Assembly (NCBI GenBank): GCA_003245625.1
Contig: QKCT01000025.1
Coordinates: 1 to 41,570 of the forward strand
DNA from: Bacillota bacterium
GTDB taxonomy: Bacteria > Bacillota_I > Bacilli_A > Izemoplasmatales > Hujiaoplasmataceae
Direction of reading: 5' to 3'
Length of the DNA: 41,570 nt
In this document: positions 1-7,350 of the stretch, one piece after another
How positions within the stretch are numbered: the stretch's first letter is position 1
Layout: each line of letters begins with the position of its first letter
Notes under the pieces: generated by a model
The model's database searches: none
What the model was told of the DNA's origin: nothing
The model's input: the letters and a program-made list of their open reading frames with translations, nothing else
Translations under genes and position numbers: made by a program

Positions 1-490
1 CATCTGGTTTTGTCATCCAAGAGCCGAGATGAACTTCATAAATCGATAACTTCTCTTCAAAAGAATTTCGTTGTTTCCGTTCTTCTAGATATTGATGGTC
101 GTTCCATACATATCCATCGATATCGTAAACCTTCGAGGAAGTTTCTGGTCGATTATCAGAAAAAAAGGCATAGGGATCGGCTTTGAAGATTGTCGATCCA
201 TAGGACGTCACGATACAATATTTGTATCTCGTCCATTCTCCGACTCCTTCAATGAACAAACTGTATACACCAAAAATGTCTTCTTTGTTCATCACGTGAG
301 TACGAGAATCCCATTGATTAAATTCCCCTACGACCGATACGATATTGGCATGAGGAGCATAGACTCGGAACAATGTTCCAAGGATTTCTTGTTTCTCGTT
401 CTTGACCAAATGAGCTCCAAAGTGTTTGTATGCTTCTTTTAGTTTTCCTTCATTAAACAGATATAAATCAAGTTCCGTCATTGAATTCAT
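1..490 (-). CDS. glgB: 1,4-alpha-glucan branching enzyme GlgB, N-terminal part (cut by window edge)
   Basis: Seen: 163 codons on the minus strand running off the left edge. The translation contains GEFNQWDSRTH, KADPYAFF and IYEVHLGSW, typical of the N-terminal carbohydrate-binding module and the start of the GH13 domain of GlgB. Known: GlgB makes the alpha-1,6 branches of glycogen in the cytoplasm. The catalytic barrel lies outside the window. I chose the ATG at 490 because an AGGAG at 500-504 sits nine bases upstream; in-frame ATGs at 496 and 481 are alternatives with poorer spacing. The gene overlaps the end of recX by 23 bases, so translation is probably coupled to recX. A recX-glgB pairing is not a usual functional partnership and may only be positional. 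Confidence 0.85.
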   Translation of the reverse strand, partial: MNSMTELDLYLFNEGKLKEAYKHFGAHLVKNEKQEILGTLFRVYAPHANIVSVVGEFNQWDSRTHVMNKEDIFGVYSLFIEGVGEWTRYKYCIVTSYGSTIFKADPYAFFSDNRPETSSKVYDIDGYVWNDHQYLEERKQRNSFEEKLSIYEVHLGSWMTKPD

Positions 491-1289
491 CTTCATACTC
501 TCCTATTTTCGCTTTTATTGTATGATATGTGTAACCTTTTCTCAATAAGTAGGCAAGAATTTTTTCTTTTTTCTTTGTTGTTTCATTTCGATATCTTCGA
601 TATGCTTGAACGATATCACCTTGAATCGCTTCTTCTTCATCGCTTGATTCTTTGATATCGGATAGGTGTTGATTGACAACTTCATTCACGATTTCAAAAT
701 CATAACCTTTATTGACAAGGAATGTCTTTAATTGTTGGATACTTTTCGATACCGACTGTTTTTTCATCGAAGCCAATTTTCGTTCCGCCAACAAATTTGC
801 ATTCGCCATTATTGTCTTCTTTGGAATGGATTGAATCGCTGAATCAATCCATTCGATATTGAGATGTTTTGTCGACAAATCAAAGCGGATCTTATTTGGT
901 CCCATGCGTTTGAATTCAACGGATTCACTTACAAAATTGTTGACATAGGATTGATCGTCTAGAATATGAGCTTTATGCAATTTGTTTAAATGATACTTAT
1001 ACTGATCTGGATTAATCTGCTTTCGCTTCATAAACTCAACGATATCATTGGTACAACGAGGTTTATACAATGCAAAATGCAAAACCTTTTGATAAAGAGC
1101 ATCTTTTTCTAATTCCGAGCGAAATGCTTGATAGGTCGAATCGTCCAATTCTTTCCCTTTGACGAGTCGATACTCCAAGAGCAATTCTTCGCTGACTAGA
1201 TACTCTTTAATCCCTTTATCGGTTTTGATTTCGATTTGATATTGTTTTCTCTTTGGTTTCACACGAATTACTGTGTTCAATGAGATCAC
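468..1289 (-). CDS. recX: Regulatory protein RecX
   Basis: A 273-residue protein rich in charged, helical three-helix repeats, matching the length and character of Firmicute RecX (about 260-270 aa). Recognisable parts include VLHFALYKPRC, KLHKAHILDDQSYVNNFV and a final RKGYTYHTIKAKI, which follow the tandem RecX repeats. Known: RecX binds RecA filaments and modulates recombination and strand exchange. The gene lies downstream of prfB, with a terminator-like hairpin ending only about ten bases before its ATG, and no promoter fits in between. Its expression therefore probably depends on readthrough. It ends in TGA inside glgB. Family assignment is good; residue-level catalytic evidence is not applicable because RecX is not an enzyme. 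Confidence 0.88.
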   Translation of the reverse strand: MISLNTVIRVKPKRKQYQIEIKTDKGIKEYLVSEELLLEYRLVKGKELDDSTYQAFRSELEKDALYQKVLHFALYKPRCTNDIVEFMKRKQINPDQYKYHLNKLHKAHILDDQSYVNNFVSESVEFKRMGPNKIRFDLSTKHLNIEWIDSAIQSIPKKTIMANANLLAERKLASMKKQSVSKSIQQLKTFLVNKGYDFEIVNEVVNQHLSDIKESSDEEEAIQGDIVQAYRRYRNETTKKKEKILAYLLRKGYTYHTIKAKIGEYEDEFNDGT

Positions 1290-1299
1290 ACCCTTTTGT

Positions 1300-1351
1300 A
1301 AAAAATACCCAATTACTTCAGGTTCGTACGGAAAAGGAATAATCGGGTATT
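1300..1351 (-). terminator. Terminator-like hairpin between prfB and recX
   Basis: On the minus strand a 12-base-pair stem (AATACCCGATTA pairing with TAATTGGGTATT, one G-U pair) encloses a 24-base loop and ends in a run of six T. It starts just after the prfB stop and ends about ten bases before the recX ATG. The stem is AT-rich and the loop long, so termination may be partial. Confidence 0.6.
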
Positions 1352-1357
1352 CAAAAA

Positions 1358-2452
1358 TTAAGAATTAAATTGTACTAAGTATGCTAGGATAAATCGGTCG
1401 AGATTTCCATCCATCACACTATCACCGTTTCCGGTTTCTTCTTGTGTTCGATGATCTTTGACCATCGTATATGGATGGAATACATAGGACCGAATTTGCG
1501 AACCGAATGCGTTTAACTTATTGTCATTAAAAGCATCTAATTCGGCTTGTTTCTTTTCTAATTCCAATGTATATAACTTGCTTCGCAAAACTTTCATTGC
1601 GGTTTCGCGATTTTGTATTTGACTACGTTCGTTCTGACAGGTTACGACAATTTTCGTCGGTAAATGGGTGATTCGAACGGCAGAGTCAGTAGTGTTCACT
1701 CCTTGTCCGCCCTTCCCGCTGGAACGATAGGTATCAATTCGTAAGTCTTCATCGTTGATTTCGACTTCGATGGAATCATCCGTTTCAGGATAGACCTTAA
1801 CGGAAGCAAACGAGGTATGTCTTCTACTGGAAGAATCAAATGGGCTGATACGGACCAAACGATGTACGCCAGATTCTGCTTTTAGATATCCGTAGGCATT
1901 TAAGCCCTCTACGAGAATCGTTGCGGACTTCAAACCGGCTTCATCTCCATCTTGATAATCGATGATTTTAACAGAATATCCTTTTTTCTCTGCGAATCGC
2001 AAATACATTCGATACAACATCTGTGCCCAGTCTTGAGATTCTGTACCCCCGGCACCTGGATGAAACTCAATGAAGGCATTGAATTTATCATAAGGTTTAT
2101 TGAGTAAAATTCGAATGGTTAGACTTTCCACTTTTTCTCGAAATGTATCGATCATTTCATCCGCTTCATCCAAACTATAGTTCTCATCTTCTTTGGCAAC
2201 TTCCAATGTCAACTCCAACGTTTCGTAAATATCGATGATACCATTGTATTCTTCAATGATTGACTTCTCGTCATTTAGGAGAGAGAGAATTGCTTGAGCT
2301 GCTTGCGTGTCAGACCAAAAATCTGGTTGAAAAGTCTTTTCTTCCAGATTGTTTTTGGTTGTGATATGCGATTCGATATTAATGGTTGAAATCAGTTTGT
2401 CCAGTTCTTTTTTTAAATCGTATAGAACGGATTGTAATTCCAAATAGGTCAT
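1358..2452 (-). CDS. prfB: Peptide chain release factor 2
   Basis: 364 residues, the normal RF2 length. Known role: recognises UGA and UAA stop codons in the ribosomal A site and triggers peptide release. Seen: the SPF codon-recognition tripeptide at residues 203-205 and the catalytic GGQ at 248-250, followed by VNTTDSAVRITH. The residue after GGQ is Gly instead of the common His. The reading frame is continuous from an ATG. The in-frame UGA and +1 frameshift found near codon 25 of many bacterial prfB genes is absent here (the region reads through ISTINIES). It lies eight bases after secA, as in Bacillus, so the two are co-transcribed. RF2 together with TGA stops in this window means UGA is a stop codon. 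Confidence 0.97.
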   Translation of the reverse strand: MTYLELQSVLYDLKKELDKLISTINIESHITTKNNLEEKTFQPDFWSDTQAAQAILSLLNDEKSIIEEYNGIIDIYETLELTLEVAKEDENYSLDEADEMIDTFREKVESLTIRILLNKPYDKFNAFIEFHPGAGGTESQDWAQMLYRMYLRFAEKKGYSVKIIDYQDGDEAGLKSATILVEGLNAYGYLKAESGVHRLVRISPFDSSSRRHTSFASVKVYPETDDSIEVEINDEDLRIDTYRSSGKGGQGVNTTDSAVRITHLPTKIVVTCQNERSQIQNRETAMKVLRSKLYTLELEKKQAELDAFNDNKLNAFGSQIRSYVFHPYTMVKDHRTQEETGNGDSVMDGNLDRFILAYLVQFNS

Positions 2453-2460
2453 TTGATCTC

Positions 2461-4944
2461 CTAGTTGTCGTTTTTACCGTGACAATACTTGTATTTCTTT
2501 CCAGATCCACAAGGACAAGGGTCGTTTCTACCAACCTTTTCACTGGTGGTTCTAGGTTTTCTCTTTGCGGTCTCATCTTCTTTTCCGGAGAATGTTCTCG
2601 TTGGTTTTGCAACTTGGACACGTTCGGTGTTTTGACGTACTTGCGCACGGAGAATGTTGATTGCGACATTGTTTTGAATGTTCTGAATCATTTCTTCAAA
2701 CATTTCATATCCGATGTCTTGATATTCACGGAATGGATTGTTTTGTCCATATCCTTGAAGGGAAACTGCTTGACGTAATTCGCTCATCGCGTCGATTTGA
2801 CGAACCCAATAGGTATCGACGATTTTTAACGTAACAGCTTTTAAGAAATCATTATAGACTTGATCCCCGACCAATTGTTTCTTCTCAGCAATTTCTTTTT
2901 TAAATTCATCGAGAATATATCCGAGTTTGTCATCTTCTGTTTCCAATATCTTTTTATCAATAGCATCTTTGTGGAAATAGTTTGCGATGTTCTTATAGAG
3001 CGCTTCTGGATTATCCATATGACTCATATACACTCTCGTCAATGCTTCTTGAATCATATTATTCGCATATTCTTCAATGTTGTCTAAGAAGAGAATATCC
3101 GTTCTTTGTCGATAGATGATTTCTCTTTGACGACGCATGACTTCATCGTATTGCAAGACTGTTTTGCGTCGGTCAAAGTTGTTTCCTTCTATTTGCTTTT
3201 GAGCACGTAAAACCATTTTAGAGAACATCTTGTAGTCCAACGGAACTTCAGTAGTAGAACCTTTTTGAACAACGACCATTTCTAACATTCGTTTGAAACG
3301 ATCCCCTCCGAATCGACGCATTAAATCGTCATCAGCGGATAAGAAGAAACGAGAGTAGCCAGGGTCTCCTTGACGACCACTACGACCGCGTAACTGGTTG
3401 TCAATTCTTCGAGACTCATGACGTTCCGTACCAAGCACCGCTAAACCGCCGAGTTCCTTTACGCCTTCACCGAGTTTGATGTCGGTACCACGACCGGCCA
3501 TATTGGTGGCGATGGTTACTGAATATTTTTCTCCGGCTTTCGCGACAATATCAGCTTCTCGTTCATGTTGCTTCGCATTCAAAACATCGTGCTTCACATT
3601 TCTTTTCTTCAACAGTTTCGATAAGAGTTCAGAACTTTCAATGGAAATCGTACCAATCAACATCGGTTGTCCGATTTCGTATCTACGAGCAATTTCATCC
3701 GCTAAAGCTTTATATTTCGCATCCATGCTGGCAAAAATCAAATCATTATCGTCAACGCGGACAATTGGTTTGTTGGTAGGAATCTCTGTGACATACATGT
3801 TATAGATATTACGGAATTCTTCTTCCTCGGTTTTTGCAGTACCGGTCATACCGGATAGTTTGGTATACATACGGAAGAAATTCTGGAAGGTAATCGTCGC
3901 TAGGACAGATGTTTCTTTCTTAATTTCAACTGCTTCTTTTGCTTCTAATGCTTGATGCAACCCATCGGAGAATTGACGCCCGTGCATCAACCGTCCCGTG
4001 AAAGAGTCGACGATGATGACTTGCCCTTCTTGGACGACGTAGTCGATGTCTCTTAACATGATATAGTTTGCCTTCAAGGCATTGTTGATATGATGCAATA
4101 AGGTTACATTTGACAAATCATATAAGTTATCTAAGTGGAAGAATTCTTCTGCTTTTTCGATTCCTTGCTCTGTCAATGTAATGATTTTATCTTTGATATC
4201 AATTGCATAATCTTCATCTTCTTTAAGACGAATCACAAAATAGTTCGCTTGACGATATAGATCAGCAGTATTTTTCGCTCCACCGGAAATAATCAAAGGA
4301 GTTCTTGCTTCATCGACCAAAATCGAGTCAACCTCATCGATGATGGCAAAGTTCAAAGGTCTTTGCACGATATTATCTTTGTATACGACCATATGATCTC
4401 TTAGGTAATCAAACCCTAATTCATTGTTCGTCGAATATAAAATATCGCAATTATATGCGGCTTTCTTTTCCTCTGGAGTCATATCGCGAACATTGAGAGC
4501 TACTGTTAATCCTAAATACTGGAATAACCCACCGATTTCTCCTTCTGCTTCACGACGCGCCAAATATTCATTGACTGTTACAATGTGAACCCCATTCCCG
4601 GATAAAGCATTTAAGTATGCCGGCATTACTGCTGTCAATGTTTTTCCTTCACCGGTTTTCATTTCGGCGATGTTACCTTCATGAATGGTAATCGCACCCA
4701 TGACTTGGACTTTGAAAGGAGTCATTTTTAAAAATCTGGTAGAAGCTTCACGAACTGTCGCAAAAGCTTCGACCAAAAGAGATTCCAAAGCTTCACCGTT
4801 TTGATGGCGTTCTTTGAACTCTTCTGTCTTAGCGAATAGTTGTTCATCGCTCAGTTGTTTATATTCATTTTCTAAAGCCAGTACTTGATCGGCTGTTTTT
4901 TCCAAACGTTTTAATTCTCGACCGTTGAAGTTAAATAATCCCAA
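2461..4944 (-). CDS. secA: Preprotein translocase ATPase SecA
   Basis: 827 residues, complete. Known role: the ATPase motor that pushes preproteins through SecYEG at the membrane. Seen: Walker A (MKTGEGKT, about residues 95-102), the DEVDSILVDEARTPL segment near residue 205, helicase motif VI as RRIDNQLRGRSGRQGDPG, and a C-terminal SEC-C zinc motif (CPCGSGKKYKYCHG), the usual SecB/ribosome-binding tail. The start is TTG at 4944, with GAGGTG seven bases upstream; no better ATG precedes the conserved N-terminus. A promoter lies 30 bases upstream. prfB follows after eight bases. The three lipoproteins at the right end of the window are among its predicted substrates. Confidence 0.98.
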   Translation of the reverse strand: MGLFNFNGRELKRLEKTADQVLALENEYKQLSDEQLFAKTEEFKERHQNGEALESLLVEAFATVREASTRFLKMTPFKVQVMGAITIHEGNIAEMKTGEGKTLTAVMPAYLNALSGNGVHIVTVNEYLARREAEGEIGGLFQYLGLTVALNVRDMTPEEKKAAYNCDILYSTNNELGFDYLRDHMVVYKDNIVQRPLNFAIIDEVDSILVDEARTPLIISGGAKNTADLYRQANYFVIRLKEDEDYAIDIKDKIITLTEQGIEKAEEFFHLDNLYDLSNVTLLHHINNALKANYIMLRDIDYVVQEGQVIIVDSFTGRLMHGRQFSDGLHQALEAKEAVEIKKETSVLATITFQNFFRMYTKLSGMTGTAKTEEEEFRNIYNMYVTEIPTNKPIVRVDDNDLIFASMDAKYKALADEIARRYEIGQPMLIGTISIESSELLSKLLKKRNVKHDVLNAKQHEREADIVAKAGEKYSVTIATNMAGRGTDIKLGEGVKELGGLAVLGTERHESRRIDNQLRGRSGRQGDPGYSRFFLSADDDLMRRFGGDRFKRMLEMVVVQKGSTTEVPLDYKMFSKMVLRAQKQIEGNNFDRRKTVLQYDEVMRRQREIIYRQRTDILFLDNIEEYANNMIQEALTRVYMSHMDNPEALYKNIANYFHKDAIDKKILETEDDKLGYILDEFKKEIAEKKQLVGDQVYNDFLKAVTLKIVDTYWVRQIDAMSELRQAVSLQGYGQNNPFREYQDIGYEMFEEMIQNIQNNVAINILRAQVRQNTERVQVAKPTRTFSGKEDETAKRKPRTTSEKVGRNDPCPCGSGKKYKYCHGKNDN

Positions 4945-4973
4945 TCGTCTTCACCTCTAGTTCTATCTATTCT

Positions 4974-5002
4974 ATAATACCATTTTACCGCTTTATATTC
5001 AA
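4974..5002 (-). promoter_or_regulatory. Promoter of secA-prfB
   Basis: On the minus strand TTGAAT, a 17-base spacer and TATTAT, with TGG directly before the -10 (extended -10). It lies between the hpf terminator and the secA ribosome-binding site, giving a leader of about 22 bases. Confidence 0.7.
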
Positions 5003-5024
5003 TGATTTATCATTCGGCGGCCAT

Positions 5025-5049
5025 AAAAAAGTGGCTGTTTAACAGCCAC
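5025..5049 (-). terminator. Rho-independent terminator of hpf
   Basis: Minus strand: GTGGCTGT, loop TAA, ACAGCCAC, then six T. It begins three bases after the hpf stop and separates hpf from the secA promoter. Confidence 0.9.
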
Positions 5050-5052
5050 TAA

Positions 5053-5589
5053 CTATTCTGTTTCAATCAACCCGTATTTTCCATCATCTCTTAGATAAAG
5101 TACCGATACTACGTTATCTTCGTTTCGATAAATGAAGAAGTCGTGTCCCAGAAGTTCCATCTGAGTAATCGCCTCATCCAAAGAGAGGAGTTCTAATTTG
5201 ATGTTCTTCTTTTTCACCGGAGAGATTAATTCTCTTTCCAGTTCATCAATGTCGAGGTAATCATTGGTGAATGCGTTCTTGATTCCAACCTTTTCTTGGA
5301 GAGAACGATTCATTTTGTGCTTGTTCTTGCGAATTTGCGCTTCCAGTTTGTCAACAGCCTTATCAATTGCTGCGTACAAATCTCGATCTTGCACTTCGGC
5401 TCTTATCGTGATGAATTTGATCGGGATCGTAATTTCGACCTTGGTTCCTTCACGATAGACTTTGCATACCACGTATGCATCCAACTCTTGTTGGAATACC
5501 TTATCAATCTTCGCAAGTTTCTTATCGAGATACTTGTTGATTGCGTCGGTAACCACGAAGCCGCCTTTGCCTCTGACGTCTAGTTTCAT
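5053..5589 (-). CDS. hpf: Long-form ribosome hibernation promoting factor
   Basis: 178 residues, matching the long HPF (YvyD) of Gram-positives. Residues 1 to about 100 form the S30AE/RaiA-like domain that binds the 30S decoding region. Residues about 120-178 (KKNIKLELLSLDEAITQMELLGHDFFIYRN onward) are the C-terminal dimerisation domain that pairs two 70S ribosomes into 100S particles. Known role: ribosome inactivation and protection in stationary phase. It has its own strong promoter and terminator, so it is an independent transcript between the competence genes and secA, the same placement as in Bacillus. The start ATG has AAGGGGTG upstream. Stress-sigma control, known in Bacillus, is not visible here; the promoter looks housekeeping. 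Confidence 0.96.
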   Translation of the reverse strand: MKLDVRGKGGFVVTDAINKYLDKKLAKIDKVFQQELDAYVVCKVYREGTKVEITIPIKFITIRAEVQDRDLYAAIDKAVDKLEAQIRKNKHKMNRSLQEKVGIKNAFTNDYLDIDELERELISPVKKKNIKLELLSLDEAITQMELLGHDFFIYRNEDNVVSVLYLRDDGKYGLIETE

Positions 5590-5625
5590 AAAATCACCCC
5601 TTATATATTTAATTTGTTCAACTTT

Positions 5626-5654
5626 ATTATACCATCCAAAAAGAACCGTGTAAA
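5626..5654 (-). promoter_or_regulatory. Promoter of hpf
   Basis: Minus strand TTTACA, 17 bases, TATAAT preceded by TGG (extended -10). The leader is about 29 bases and ends in the AAGGGGTG ribosome-binding site. This is one of the strongest consensus promoters in the window. Confidence 0.85.
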
Positions 5655-5682
5655 CGAGACTGCTTTTATTTCATCTAGAAAA

Positions 5683-6075
5683 TCAAGAAAAAATCATAAA
5701 AACTTCAAGATTACATCTTATAAGAGACATCAAAATTAAAGATTGTGTCTGGGATAGAAAAAGGATTTCTTGATGATAATGGCGTAAAAAGAAAGCGTCG
5801 ATAAATAAGTAAGTGGATTTCATTTGGCTGTTTTCAGATATCCACTGAAAGAAATATTTAAGATGCTTTTGAAGGTAATTGCGTTGTTTCGCATTTATAG
5901 GTGTTTGATCATATAAGTAGTGATATTCGATAACTCCTCCTTCACAGGGGATGATTTCATATTTAGGATATGGTTGATATGTCTTATAACATGAGGGACA
6001 AACCTCCGGGAATTCATAAAGGGTAAGGAAGTTTGGTTCCATTAAAAAATACTCTTCACAAAGTTTGCATTTCAT
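5683..6075 (-). CDS. comFC: ComFC-like zinc-finger protein, shortened
   Basis: 130 residues, where ComFC is usually 210-240. The N-terminus has two CxxC pairs (CKLC at residues 3-6, CPSC at about 26-29), the ComFC zinc finger. The phosphoribosyltransferase half, with its acidic PRPP-binding motif and the Arg-rich RGFNQ region, is not recognisable. The last 60 residues are hydrophobic and match nothing I know. The ATG overlaps the comFA end by 20 bases, the usual comFA-comFC coupling. No frameshift restoring the missing half was found in the other two frames of this strand. It may be a degenerating gene or a lineage-specific short form. Known role of full ComFC: transformation DNA uptake together with ComFA. 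Confidence 0.6.
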   Translation of the reverse strand: MKCKLCEEYFLMEPNFLTLYEFPEVCPSCYKTYQPYPKYEIIPCEGGVIEYHYLYDQTPINAKQRNYLQKHLKYFFQWISENSQMKSTYLFIDAFFLRHYHQEILFLSQTQSLILMSLIRCNLEVFMIFS

Positions 6076-7273
6076 TGGCTTGATTCATGCGGATGATTTC
6101 TTTCCGAGCCTCCTTTATAGCTTTTGTAATATAGGACGATAATAACATAATCCTCCCACTGTCGTATTCTGCTAATCGACCAACTCGTCCGGATATTTGG
6201 ATTAAGGTTTCTTTTGAAAACACCTTATGGTCTGCGAGAAAAACCAGACAATCGATATCCGCAAAGGTAACTCCTCGTTCTAAAAGAGTTGTCGTCAATA
6301 AGGTTTGAAACTCCAAATTCCGAAAAGCCCTTATGAAATCATTTTTTTCTTTGGATTCGCTCGATACAAATCGACATAGAACGCCTTGTTTTTGAAGTTC
6401 CTCATAGAGTTCGTTTCCCAGTTTGATCGTTGGAACGAAAATCAAAGATTGACGATTCGACCTACACCAATCCAATACGACTTCCATTTGGTGGCTTTTA
6501 CTTCGAATTCTCTTACATTCAGGAACTACCAGTGGTTTTCGATGATAACGAGATGGAACCAAATGATAACGTATCGATTTGTTTTCGATTCTTTTTTGAA
6601 ACGCAATATCCATTGTCGCAGACATATATAATATAATTCCGCTCTGCTTCGAAGATTTTTCTAACAGTCGTTCCAAAAAGGGATTATTTGCATATGGAAA
6701 TGCGTCGATTTCATCCACAATTAATAAGTCGAATTCTTGATAAAAATAGATTAATTGTTGAGGAGTGGAAAAAATTAAATTAGCATTTTGATGTTGTTTA
6801 TTTCCTTCGTAAAGGGTTGCAATGTTGGTTTTTGTGAAATGCATTCGAAACCGCTTGGAAACTTCTTTTAGTACAGCGACTCTTGGCAATATAAAACCAA
6901 CTTTTTTATCTTCATTCAAAGCTGCAAGAATGACTTGATACGTCATTTCTGTTTTTCCCGCCCCACATACCGCTTGCAAGAATCCTCTTTGATGTTCTCG
7001 ATAACACTCCAATAAGAAATCGGATGCTTGTTCTTGTAAAGGGGTCAGTTGATAATCCATTGATATGATATGTCGCATATGAGGAATTGGTCGAATATAT
7101 CGATATAGTGTCATCGTTTCATTGATTTCTCCATATTCAAAACAATCCAAGCAATAGGAGATCCCATCGGCGTCTTGATAGATATTCTTCCCATTACACC
7201 GATTGCATTGATGTGGCGTAACTGCTTTTACTTTTTCGGAAGGAACCTCTTTTCGGTATAATTTTTCAATCAT
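6056..7273 (-). CDS. comFA: Competence helicase ComFA
   Basis: A superfamily-2 DEAD-like ATPase of 405 residues from the chosen start. Seen: four zinc-ligand cysteines (C23, C26, C41, C44), Walker A with GAGKT at 104-108, Walker B DEID at 187-190, motif III SAT, and motif VI ISGRVGR. Known role: pulls transforming single-stranded DNA into the cytoplasm at the ComEC pore. I chose the ATG at 7273, with GGTG six bases upstream; a TTG at 7285 in the same frame lacks a suitable site. The gene is followed by the overlapping comFC-like gene. No clear promoter is seen in the 40 bases between it and the leuS terminator. Confidence 0.92.
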   Translation of the reverse strand: MIEKLYRKEVPSEKVKAVTPHQCNRCNGKNIYQDADGISYCLDCFEYGEINETMTLYRYIRPIPHMRHIISMDYQLTPLQEQASDFLLECYREHQRGFLQAVCGAGKTEMTYQVILAALNEDKKVGFILPRVAVLKEVSKRFRMHFTKTNIATLYEGNKQHQNANLIFSTPQQLIYFYQEFDLLIVDEIDAFPYANNPFLERLLEKSSKQSGIILYMSATMDIAFQKRIENKSIRYHLVPSRYHRKPLVVPECKRIRSKSHQMEVVLDWCRSNRQSLIFVPTIKLGNELYEELQKQGVLCRFVSSESKEKNDFIRAFRNLEFQTLLTTTLLERGVTFADIDCLVFLADHKVFSKETLIQISGRVGRLAEYDSGRIMLLSSYITKAIKEARKEIIRMNQANEMQTL

Positions 7274-7317
7274 TCTATCACCCAAAACATATTACAAGAG
7301 GTCTCATCCATTTCTTT

Positions 7318-7346
7318 AAAAAAGGTCCCTACTTGCGTAGAGACCT
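7318..7346 (-). terminator. Rho-independent terminator of leuS
   Basis: Minus strand: ten-base-pair stem AGGTCTCTAC / GTAGGGACCT with one T-G wobble, loop GCAA, then six T. It lies a few bases after the leuS stop. Confidence 0.9.
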
Positions 7347-7350
7347 TCTA

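Noticed and set aside
2386-2778. Plus-strand open frame opposite prfB and secA
   Set aside because: It lies opposite two well-supported genes and has no promoter or family resemblance.
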